The notes below the pieces were generated by a model, which saw only the letters and a program-made list of their open reading frames with translations, did no database searches and was not told the origin of the DNA. A program made the translations under genes and the position numbers. A stretch of 64,000 bases of DNA from Halorientalis sp. LT38 (GTDB lineage: Archaea; Halobacteriota; Halobacteria; Halobacteriales; Haloarculaceae): positions 2,170,001 to 2,234,000 of the forward strand of contig NZ_JAYEZN010000001.1 of the NCBI RefSeq assembly GCF_037031225.1, read 5' to 3'. Numbering within the stretch: the first letter of the stretch is position 1; the number at the start of each line of letters is the position of its first letter. Shown here one piece after another: positions 33,237 to 39,653 of this stretch.

Positions 33237-33554
33237 TCAAGAGTGTTCCATCGAGTCTCCAGCACTGGGGCCATTATTCTCTGAGGAGGGGACCTCGTCG
33301 GGCATATCCTCGGAGGTATCTATTTCGCCCTCTAAGTACCTCTCTCCCCGCTCAGTGATACCGTAAACCCCGTTTCCGTAGTCGTCCAGAAGTCCATGCT
33401 CAACGAGGATCTTGCATCTCTTGGAGATATACGACCGGGTGTACCTGACGTAGCCGCTGTCTTTCATCTCCTTTGGACGACCGGTATCGTGCTTCCGAAT
33501 ATATTCGAGAATCCGGTCGTCTGCGAGCACCATCCAATCGCCCGAGTATCGCAT
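33237..33554 (-). CDS. phiH1-repressor-like winged-helix protein (first of pair)
   Basis: 105 residues. The sequence WMVLADDRILEYIRKHDTGR, then YISKRCKILVEHGLLDDYG and VYGITERGERYLEGEID matches the haloviral phiH1 repressor type. It is encoded divergently from a ribbon-helix-helix gene across 121 bases. The TTAATTGATTATTAAT motif begins three bases upstream of its ATG. It is the most likely lysogeny repressor of this provirus, repressing itself and lytic genes, with its downstream paralogue as partner or second-level control. Confidence 0.75.
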   Translation of the reverse strand: MRYSGDWMVLADDRILEYIRKHDTGRPKEMKDSGYVRYTRSYISKRCKILVEHGLLDDYGNGVYGITERGERYLEGEIDTSEDMPDEVPSSENNGPSAGDSMEHS

Positions 33555-33556
33555 CG

Positions 33557-33572
33557 TTAATTGATTATTAAT
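33557..33572. promoter_or_regulatory. operator-like TTAATTGATTATTAAT at the repressor start
   Basis: The AT-rich motif TTAATTGATTATTAAT has partial dyad symmetry (TTAAT/ATTAA) and lies three bases upstream of the minus-strand repressor ATG. Related copies lie at 33657 and 17423. Confidence 0.5.
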
Positions 33573-33656
33573 CCCGGGGGATATTCATGTGCCGGACGAG
33601 TCAATACAGAACTTGAGAGTCGTAGCAGAATCTGCGTAAACTATATGACTCAGAGG

Positions 33657-33672
33657 TTAATTGATTGCTAAT
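33657..33672. promoter_or_regulatory. operator-like TTAATTGATTGCTAAT at the divergent regulator start
   Basis: The second switch copy, TTAATTGATTGCTAAT, ends three bases before the ATG at 33676 and mirrors the copy at 33557. Together they bracket the divergent promoter region of the putative lysis-lysogeny switch. Confidence 0.5.
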
Positions 33673-33675
33673 GCA

Positions 33676-33888
33676 ATGGCACGTAGAAGCCTATCGGTAT
33701 CCATCTCGCTACCAACCGAGATGGACGAGAGAATCGCTGAAGAGGCCGATAAACACGGCATGACGTACTCACAGTACGTGCGTCAGGCCATCCGCGAACT
33801 CGAAGGAACGCCCTTCAACTGCGACGACACCGTTCTCTGTACCGACGAAAACCACAGTCCCGAGAATCGAGAAACGGGGGCCGCCTAA
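33676..33888 (+). CDS. ribbon-helix-helix regulator of the switch
   Basis: 70 residues from the ATG at 33676. RSLSVSISLPTEMDERIAEE followed by ADKHGMTYSQYVRQAIRELE is a textbook CopG/Arc-type ribbon-helix-helix domain. Three Cys/His residues in the short tail may bind metal. Its place opposite the phiH1-like repressors suggests a Cro-like antagonist or the regulator of the integration operon that follows (33.7-36.0 kb). Confidence 0.75.
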   Translation: MARRSLSVSISLPTEMDERIAEEADKHGMTYSQYVRQAIRELEGTPFNCDDTVLCTDENHSPENRETGAA

Positions 33889-33889
33889 C

Positions 33890-33976
33890 ATGTCCAGTGC
33901 CCGGCAGGCCCCCGAAGGAGACGAGGACAGCGCGGACGAAAAGGCTGGCGACCAGCAGGAGGGCGAGGACCCATGA
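33890..33976 (+). CDS. 28-residue acidic peptide, candidate
   Basis: MSSARQAPEGDEDSADEKAG, then DQQEGEDP. The ATG follows the previous stop by one base and its TGA overlaps the next ATG. Position supports it; no function can be given. Confidence 0.4.
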   Translation: MSSARQAPEGDEDSADEKAGDQQEGEDP

Positions 33977-34554
33977 GTCGGAGCGAGTCCGCCGAGCGGC
34001 GCTTCCGAGTGTTCTGTGACGCCTGCAACTATCACGACCAGCAGCACTATCCGAACTCGCTGGTCGCCCGCGCTCAGGCCAAGCGCCACGACGAGCGCGT
34101 TCACGACGGCACGGAGACGGCCGACGTCGAGGCCGTCACCAACCCCGACAATCCGGAGATCGTCACCGACGGCGGCCAGGAGATCGACGAGGACGACCGC
34201 GTCGACCCGGAGAACCTGCCCGAGGGGTACACGCCGGCCTACGTCCACGTCCGCGGTCAAGGCCCGGTGCTGGTCGCCTCCTACAACGTGCTGTCTTCCG
34301 GTTGGATCAGCGTGATCGGCTGGCGACGGTCGCGCTCGAAACTCCCGCCCCGCCAGGTACAGGCCGTGTCCGACGTGCGGACGGAGTACCACGGTGAGCC
34401 GGACGACTTGGGGTACAAATCGAAGCGGATCGTCGATGAGGATGAACGGGAAGCAGCCCGCGCCGACCACCCGCGGACGGTCGACGGGCTGCCGATGGAC
34501 GACGTCGACCGCGGCGAGGCCGTCGTTCCGGATGGCGGTGGTGGTGATGCCTGA
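33973..34554 (+). CDS. zinc-finger protein of the integration operon
   Basis: 193 residues. The N-terminus FCDACNYHDQQ followed by RAQAKRHDERVHDG is a C2H2-like finger. The centre has strands (YTPAYVHVRGQGPVLVASYN) and the rest is charged and probably flexible. It overlaps the peptide gene upstream and the next gene downstream, inside one operon with the integrase. It may be a directionality factor or regulator; not recognised. Confidence 0.65.
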   Translation: MSRSESAERRFRVFCDACNYHDQQHYPNSLVARAQAKRHDERVHDGTETADVEAVTNPDNPEIVTDGGQEIDEDDRVDPENLPEGYTPAYVHVRGQGPVLVASYNVLSSGWISVIGWRRSRSKLPPRQVQAVSDVRTEYHGEPDDLGYKSKRIVDEDEREAARADHPRTVDGLPMDDVDRGEAVVPDGGGGDA

Positions 34555-34780
34555 GGACGCCTACAGCTACACGGTCAAGCTGAAGCGCTCTGGCGGGCGC
34601 GACGGCCAGGACGTCCAGAAGTGCAAGGTCTCCGCGCCGGACATCGAGACGCTTCGCGAGCGGGTCAACAACGTCCGCGAGGAGATGGCGGGCTGGGCCG
34701 ACGACTACCGCAACATCCAGCCCGGCGAGGGCCACCAGCTCCCCGACGACCAGAGCGACCTGTCGGAGGTGTCGGCGTGA
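34547..34780 (+). CDS. small hypothetical viral protein
   Basis: 77 residues from the ATG at 34547. It starts with strands (YSYTVKLKRSGGRDGQDVQK) followed by a helix (IETLRERVNNVREEMAGW) and an acidic tail. Overlaps both neighbours, so it belongs to the integrase operon. No family recognised. Confidence 0.55.
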   Translation: MPEDAYSYTVKLKRSGGRDGQDVQKCKVSAPDIETLRERVNNVREEMAGWADDYRNIQPGEGHQLPDDQSDLSEVSA

Positions 34781-34920
34781 GCGAGACGATACACGCCGAC
34801 TGCAACCGGTGCGACCGTGAAACCCGCCACTCGCCGGACCCGGAGACCTCCTCGCTCGTCGGAGTCGAGGTGATCCGGTGCAACGGGTGCGGCCAGACGC
34901 AACGGAGGGCGACGGCGTGA
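34777..34920 (+). CDS. small zinc-ribbon protein
   Basis: 47 residues from a GTG that overlaps the previous stop. CNRCDRET and CNGCGQT give a four-Cys zinc ribbon. Its stop overlaps the integrase GTG, so it is translated with the integrase; an accessory role in recombination is conceivable. Confidence 0.6.
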   Translation: MSETIHADCNRCDRETRHSPDPETSSLVGVEVIRCNGCGQTQRRATA

Positions 34921-35984
34921 CGGAGGCGCCGGACCTCTCGCCCCGTGAGGCCCGCGACCGGTGGCTCGACAAGCTCCGGGTTCAGCTCCGTGAGCAGACG
35001 GTCTCGACGTACAAGTACCGCCTCAAGCTGTTCGTGGAGTGGTGCGAGTCTGAGGGGTACGAGTCCATGCGGGACCTCTCGGGCTGGGACATCGAGTCCT
35101 ACGAGGCACACCGCCGGTCGGCGGAGCCGAAGACGATCTCACTGAAAAACGAGATGCAGACGCTCCGGCGCTGGTTCGAGTACCTCGCCAGTATCGGAGT
35201 GGTTGAGGACAGCCTCGCCGACAGCGTGATCGTTCCCGACGTGCCCCAGGACCACCAGAGTAACGACGCGCGGCTTGACCACCACGAGGCCACCGCGCTG
35301 TTGTCCTACTACCGGGAGACGCCGGCACAGTACGGGACCCGCAACCATGTCCTGCTCGAACTCGCCTGGCACACCGGCGCTCGTATCGGTGGCCTCCGGT
35401 CGCTCGACGTGCGTGACGTTCGGTGTCACGAGTTCGAGAACGAACGGGACCCGGCCTACTACGTCGAGTTCCGGAATCGCCCGGAGGAGGGCACACCGTT
35501 GAAGAACGGACCCAGCGCCAGCCGGCCGGTCGCGCTGTTGCCGGAGGTGTACGCCGTCGTCGATCACTACCTCGAGGAGCGACGCCCGGACAAGACCGAC
35601 GACTACGGCCGGCAGCCGTTGCTGGTGTCCCAGCGTGGTCGACCGTCGCCGGGGACCATCCGCGACTGGATGTATCTCGCGACCCTGCCGTGCAACTACG
35701 GGCCGTGTCCGCACGAGAAAGAGCCCGAGACGTGTGATTACACTCGGTACAGCCACGCGAGTAAGTGCCCGTCGTCGCGGAGTCCGCATAAGGTGCGGAC
35801 GGGCGCGATCACGTGGATGCGCAACCGCGGCGTGCCGGTCGAAGTGGTCGCCGAGCGGGTGAACGCGAGTGTCGAGGTCATCCAGAAGCACTACGACGTC
35901 GAGGACCCGCTGGAGGAGATGCTAAACCGCCGCGCTTCGTTCGTGAGTGACCTGTCTATCGACCCTGAGGACACCGAATCATGA
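34917..35984 (+). CDS. int: tyrosine integrase of the provirus
   Basis: 355 residues from a GTG. An N-terminal SAM-like DNA-binding domain (VSTYKYRLKLFVEWCESEGY) precedes the catalytic domain. Catalytic residues: Arg in HTGARIGGLRSLD, His-x-x-Arg in SPHKVRTGAITWMR, and Tyr in EVIQKHYDVEDP. An unusual Cys/His-rich insert (CNYGPCPHEKEPETCDYT to HASKCPSS) just before the His motif may bind zinc, as in other haloarchaeal integrases. It ends 71 bases before the attR core and would join the element to tRNA-Pro. Confidence 0.88.
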   Translation: MTEAPDLSPREARDRWLDKLRVQLREQTVSTYKYRLKLFVEWCESEGYESMRDLSGWDIESYEAHRRSAEPKTISLKNEMQTLRRWFEYLASIGVVEDSLADSVIVPDVPQDHQSNDARLDHHEATALLSYYRETPAQYGTRNHVLLELAWHTGARIGGLRSLDVRDVRCHEFENERDPAYYVEFRNRPEEGTPLKNGPSASRPVALLPEVYAVVDHYLEERRPDKTDDYGRQPLLVSQRGRPSPGTIRDWMYLATLPCNYGPCPHEKEPETCDYTRYSHASKCPSSRSPHKVRTGAITWMRNRGVPVEVVAERVNASVEVIQKHYDVEDPLEEMLNRRASFVSDLSIDPEDTES

Positions 35985-36055
35985 CGCACAACCCACCATC
36001 GCCAGACTGCCGTATCGCCATCGAACCAGGACCAGAGGGACCAACCCAGATAAAT

Positions 36056-36070
36056 TCCGGGCGGTCCCAT
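36056..36070. other. attR core
   Basis: TCCGGGCGGTCCCAT, identical to 14943-14957. The sequence left of it no longer forms a tRNA, so this is the copy brought in by the virus. Confidence 0.88.
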
Positions 36071-36144
36071 CCTCTCAAGTACCGAAATCGGTCGAATAGA
36101 CATACGAACATCGGTAGTGCCGTCCCCGACCGGAGGTGGTTCAG

Positions 36145-36207
36145 GTGAGCCAGACGCTCACCTTGAAGCCGCCGGTCTGCGAGTTCTGCGGGTGCTTCAT
36201 CGCCTGA
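36145..36207 (+). pseudogene. remnant of a small zinc-finger gene, similar to the provirus left end
   Basis: A 20-residue frame from a GTG (MSQTLTLKPPVCEFCGCFIA) with a GGAGGTGG sequence upstream. The upstream bases and the VCEFCG core resemble the first gene inside the left end of the provirus (GAGGTGG, GTGAG, VCDFCG). It lies outside attR at the same relative distance. It appears to be the left end of an older, related element that has decayed. Confidence 0.45.
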
Positions 36208-36219
36208 GCGACGGACTGA

Positions 36220-36417
36220 TCAAACGAACCGACTGCCGTTGCCCTCGAAATCCCAAGCAATCTGGTCCAACTGCTGCTCGAGATCTTCGAGCGTCGCCGC
36301 AGTATCGGGGAGGGCCTTTGACCGCTCCCGATCGCGTTCGCCGAGCTTCTGATCGACCCGCGTCTGCACACGCGACACCACCGACTCGATCTCCTGGATT
36401 AGCCGCTGCTGCTGTTT
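36220..36417 (-). pseudogene. C-terminal fragment of a coiled-coil protein
   Basis: A 65-residue reading stretch without start codon, closed upstream by TAA at 36418-36420. It reads as charged helix (LIQEIESVVSRVQTR, LGERDRERSKAL, TLEDLEQQLDQIAWDF) ending in a TGA. It looks like the tail of a larger gene cut during an earlier rearrangement. The stretch 36421-36505 beyond it shows nothing. Confidence 0.4.
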
Positions 36418-36505
36418 TTAGTTCTCTCTCCGTTCGAGAGACGCTGAGGGCACTGTTAGCTCAGTTTGAGGCCACTACATCGCGGTTCATCGGAACTGGG
36501 GAAAT

Positions 36506-36808
36506 TCAGATATCGTGGCCGTAGCGGTCGTGCGCTTCGTCGATCGGGAGGACGTCCAGGACCTTGATCTGTTTCTCATCCTCGTGGATGTCGTAGAATG
36601 CGGTGAACGTTCGGCTGATGTGGAGGCGGTATACCTCCTCACCGTCGACGGTGAGCTGTTCGCGGTCACCAGCACCCGCGCCCGGCCGGGGGTACGGGTC
36701 CTCGACGAGTTTCATCAGGTTGTCCTTGCAGATCCGCTCACTCTTGTCATCGAGATCCTCGATGAAGGCCCGTGCATCCGTCTCTACCAGTAGGTCGTAC
36801 TCACTCAT
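36506..36808 (-). CDS. RelE/ParE-type toxin
   Basis: 100 residues. YDLLVETDARAFIEDLDDKS, PRPGAGAGDREQL, VYRLHISRTFTAFYDIHEDE and IKVLDVLPIDEAHDRYG reproduce the RelE fold order. The R-x-H and FYDI elements sit where catalytic or mRNA-binding residues normally lie. It is 27 bases after the antitoxin-like gene. RelE toxins cut mRNA in ribosomes. The pair may have stabilised the older element at this site. Confidence 0.8.
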   Translation of the reverse strand: MSEYDLLVETDARAFIEDLDDKSERICKDNLMKLVEDPYPRPGAGAGDREQLTVDGEEVYRLHISRTFTAFYDIHEDEKQIKVLDVLPIDEAHDRYGHDI

Positions 36809-36835
36809 TGGATCGCCTCGAAGAAGTGAGCGGCG

Positions 36836-37036
36836 CTACCAGTCGTCGGCGTCCTCGATCTTGACGAACTCGCCGCTCTCGCGCTTCTCGCGAATGTGGT
36901 CCGCGAGCCGCTTTTTCTTTTTCTCGTCGACCAGCTCCGCTATCAGCTCGTCGAACGTTTGCCCTGCGTCTTTCAGTTCGTGGAGTTCTTCCCATCGTTC
37001 CTCTGTGACTGGGATTCGCTTGTCTGCCTTGCTCAA
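36836..37036 (-). CDS. antitoxin partner of the RelE-type toxin
   Basis: 66 residues. The start KRIPVTEERWEELHELKDAG and the helix TFDELIAELVDEKKKKRL have ribbon-helix-helix-like order, followed by an acidic C-terminal tail (SGEFVKIEDADDW). This is the arrangement of haloarchaeal antitoxins placed directly before RelE-like toxins. An AAATATA element lies shortly upstream. Confidence 0.7.
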   Translation of the reverse strand: MSKADKRIPVTEERWEELHELKDAGQTFDELIAELVDEKKKKRLADHIREKRESGEFVKIEDADDW

Positions 37037-37705
37037 GTTGTATATTTGTGGGTTGCCAGTACGGGGGGTTGTCCCCGTCGCCGTGCCATCGTCACACGCT
37101 CCACCCTCTCCCCTGGCGGTTTTTTGCCGCCTGAAGGGGGAGCCCCTGTCGGACCAGATCTTGTTGTTCTCTGGCCTTTGGGGTTGGTGTTTGCCCGGTT
37201 TGGTTCGCCGATCTTCGTGTTTAGCAGCCGGTGCTGCCAGGGTGTATAATCCTTACAACTCGTACAACTTTAACATTGTGGTAGCAAGTAGACCAACATT
37301 GGCCGTGACCGCTATAGGTCATGAGTCGAGATCCTGTCGATTCGCGATATACACACTTGCCGTCGGGAGACGTGTGGATACTCGCCTGACTCGACCGACT
37401 GTCCGCGGCGGCCGAAACTGTCTGGCAGGCGAATCAGCAGGCGTTTATCAGTGGGGCGGGCTCCAGTGACCCGCTCTGACAGCGTTTTACGCCCTTGTGG
37501 TCACGGTCAGCGGGTATGTGAACCCGAGAAGACTGGAACACGCGCACGGAACCAGAACAAGGGAACAAACTGCTGACTTCTGGGAATGGAATACGACCAC
37601 AGCGCTGACGCTCTGGCAGAATATGGGTTGAAGTCCACACTGGTCGGCTCTGGACGGGGCTTCGACCGCTCTCGGACTGGGCAATCTACACTCGTTCGGG
37701 GCCGT
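37037..37705. other. 669-base region without a convincing gene
   Basis: Mixed GC with AT-richer patches and several stop codons in all frames. Visible items are a GGCGG-T6-GCCGCC stem-loop near 37112-37129 and a close tandem TACAACT repeat near 37253-37270. No third copy of the att core was found. It is probably the decayed remainder of the older element up to the chromosomal gene at 37706. Confidence 0.4.
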
Positions 37706-37981
37706 TCACTCCTCGATCTTCTCGACGATCTCGTCGGCCAGGTCGCGTGCGTCGTCCTCGCCGTCGGCCACGTCGATGGGGATCAGGACGCTCTGGACGA
37801 GCCAGTCCTCGTCGCCCTGCCGGTCGCCGGTGCGGACCTCGCTGTCCTCGGCCACCGATTCGGCGGGCGTTTCGGCCCAGTCGGGCGTCCGGATCTCGTC
37901 GAACTCGTCGGGGTCGCGGTAGCGGACGTGGAAGTAGTCCTCGCCCGACTCCACGTCTGAGATCTCGGGGGTCTGTGCCAT
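37706..37981 (-). CDS. haloarchaeal hypothetical protein
   Basis: 91 residues from the ATG at 37979-37981. It is very acidic, with an early HVRYRDPDEFDEIRTPDWAE segment, a strand (DWLVQSVLIPIDVADG) and a C-terminal acidic helix. Composition and codon use return to chromosomal style, marking the end of the mobile region. No function can be proposed. Confidence 0.65.
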   Translation of the reverse strand: MAQTPEISDVESGEDYFHVRYRDPDEFDEIRTPDWAETPAESVAEDSEVRTGDRQGDEDWLVQSVLIPIDVADGEDDARDLADEIVEKIEE

Positions 37982-38068
37982 ACGGTAGCTCGGCCGCGCT
38001 CGCGCTTGAACGGACTGCCGGCAGGTGCAGGGCGGAGCACTGAACCCGCTCGGGCCCCTGCGTGCCAT

Positions 38069-38398
38069 ATGACCGAAACAGCCGAGACTCGACCGGTCGA
38101 TCTGGCCGACGCGGCGGAACTGGACGCCTTCGTGGCCGAGCACGACCGCGCCCTCGTGGAGTTCTACACCGACGGCTGCACGATCTGTCAGAGCATGGAG
38201 CCGGTGCTGGGCAACGTCGCACGAGCGACCGACGTGGCGGTCGGGCTTGTCAACCCACGCGACGATCCACCGCTGATCGAGCGGTTTCAGGTGCAGAGCG
38301 TCCCGCTTCTGGTCCGCTTCGAGGACGGCGAGCCGGTGGCGCGGAAAGCCGAGGGATTCGTCGGGGCCGACGAACTGGAGGCCTTCGCCGAGGGGTGA
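38069..38398 (+). CDS. thioredoxin family protein
   Basis: 109 residues from the ATG at 38069. The thioredoxin fold is clear: VEFYTDGCTICQSMEPVLG holds the CxxC active site (CTIC instead of CGPC), followed by VQSVPLLVRFEDGEPV with the cis-Pro and a C-terminal helix. The missing Gly-Pro in the active site suggests a specialised redox partner. It is convergent with the lipoprotein gene at 38399. Confidence 0.88.
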   Translation: MTETAETRPVDLADAAELDAFVAEHDRALVEFYTDGCTICQSMEPVLGNVARATDVAVGLVNPRDDPPLIERFQVQSVPLLVRFEDGEPVARKAEGFVGADELEAFAEG

Positions 38399-39505
38399 TC
38401 ACTCGTCGAGGAGCCGTTGCACCGTCTCCAGACGCTCGACCGCGACGGCGGACGCGCGCAGGTGGACTTTCGCGTCGGCGAGGGCGGCGTCGCGGTCCTC
38501 GCGGTCGCCGCGCGAGCCAGCGTCCGCAGCGGTCTCGAGGTCCACGGCCGCGAGCACGAGCGCGTCCGTGACGTCGGTCAGGTCCGTGACGGCCGTCGCC
38601 ATCGGGTCGGGAGCGTCGACCTGTGAGAGGCCGTCGGTCACGGGTTCGAGGCGGTCCCGCGCGGTCGAGAACTCCCGGCGGGCCTCGAGGTACTGGTCGT
38701 TGCGGTAGGCGCTGCCGGCGCTGCGGAACGCGTCGAACCCGCGCTTGGTGCCACCGAGCAGGTCGGGGAGTCGCTCGAAGGCCGTCACGCCCTGCTCGAG
38801 TTGCGCGACCTTCGCGTCGAAGGTTTCGACGTCCAGCGGGTCGAACGCGGTGGCGTCCTCGACGGTCGCCTCGGCCGCGATGGCGTCCAGGTGTTCGGTG
38901 GCCGCGGTCTGGGCCTCGCGCATTCGACCGAGCGCGTTGGGGACGAACCCGCTCCGTTCGGAGTAGAGCTGGTCGACGACGGTCTCGAACTCCTCGTAGG
39001 CCTCCCCGAGGTCGACGTGGCAACGGACGCTCTGCTCGAGAAAGTGGGCGACGCCACGGAGGCCGCGTGCGGCTTCGATCTGCTCGCCGCTCGCCCGTCG
39101 CGGCAGGTCGTCGAGCGTCTCCCGAGCCCGACTCGCCGGTCCGGTCACCTGGGTGAAGGAGACCTGCGTCGCGACGGTGACGTCCAGGAGCGTGGCGTCT
39201 TCGGCCCCGGCGAAGGCGACGAAGTTGGTGTAGGCCTCCCCGAGCTGCTCGCGGGCCGTCGCGATCACCTGTGCCCCTTCGCGCTCGGCTCTGGAGGGCG
39301 TGTCCGTCTGTGGGTCTTCGGTCTCCGTCGGTTCGGCGCTGGTCGTCGCCCCATCCGTCTCGGTCGGGACAGCCTCTGGCGAGGCCTCGGGATTCTCGGG
39401 GGCGGTCTCTGTGTCCGTCTCTTCGGGATCGAGTACCGGGATGGACTCCGAGCAGCCGGCCGAGAGGGCGATGCCGGCGGTCGCGAGGAGGGTACGGCGG
39501 CGCAT
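38399..39505 (-). CDS. predicted lipoprotein, helical
   Basis: 368 residues from the ATG at 39503-39505. The signal starts MRRRTLLATAGIALSAGC with the lipid-attachment Cys at 18. A Thr/Glu/Pro-rich linker to about residue 75 is followed by about 290 residues of long helices (AREQLGEAYTNFVAFAG, TFDAKVAQLEQGVTAFERL), like a helical bundle. Surface-anchored, function unknown. The start is chosen because upstream extension has no signal-peptide logic. Confidence 0.75.
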   Translation of the reverse strand: MRRRTLLATAGIALSAGCSESIPVLDPEETDTETAPENPEASPEAVPTETDGATTSAEPTETEDPQTDTPSRAEREGAQVIATAREQLGEAYTNFVAFAGAEDATLLDVTVATQVSFTQVTGPASRARETLDDLPRRASGEQIEAARGLRGVAHFLEQSVRCHVDLGEAYEEFETVVDQLYSERSGFVPNALGRMREAQTAATEHLDAIAAEATVEDATAFDPLDVETFDAKVAQLEQGVTAFERLPDLLGGTKRGFDAFRSAGSAYRNDQYLEARREFSTARDRLEPVTDGLSQVDAPDPMATAVTDLTDVTDALVLAAVDLETAADAGSRGDREDRDAALADAKVHLRASAVAVERLETVQRLLDE

Positions 39506-39653
39506 GCTCTGGGTGACGTGTCGACGTCGTGTTAACTCTATCCCTCCGTCAGCCGTCGGCCGCGGGGCCGCCCCCCCTCGGCTTCCACTGGAGACACTTC
39601 CACCCCGGGTTGCGAACCTTCTTAGGCGAGTGGGCACAACGCAGTCACGACAG

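Larger units (their letters stand above)
14943..36070. mobile_element. integrated provirus of the SH1/SNJ1-like (Halopanivirales) type
   Basis: The element is bounded by identical 15-bp sequences at 14943-14957 (3' end of tRNA-Pro plus one base) and 36056-36070. This would give an excised circle of 21,113 bp. An integrase gene ends 71 bases before the right core. Inside are about 45 mostly overlapping genes: a regulatory left part, a virion operon with packaging ATPase and two adjacent capsid-like genes, an AT-rich cargo region, and repressor genes. No terminase, portal or tail gene is present, which excludes a tailed virus. No spike of the pleolipovirus type was seen either. Family assignment is inferred from gene order and sizes. 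Confidence 0.88.

Noticed and set aside
36421-36505. Insertion-sequence end
   Set aside because: A GGCACTGTTAGC-like string resembles some terminal repeats, but no partner repeat, target duplication or transposase gene was found.
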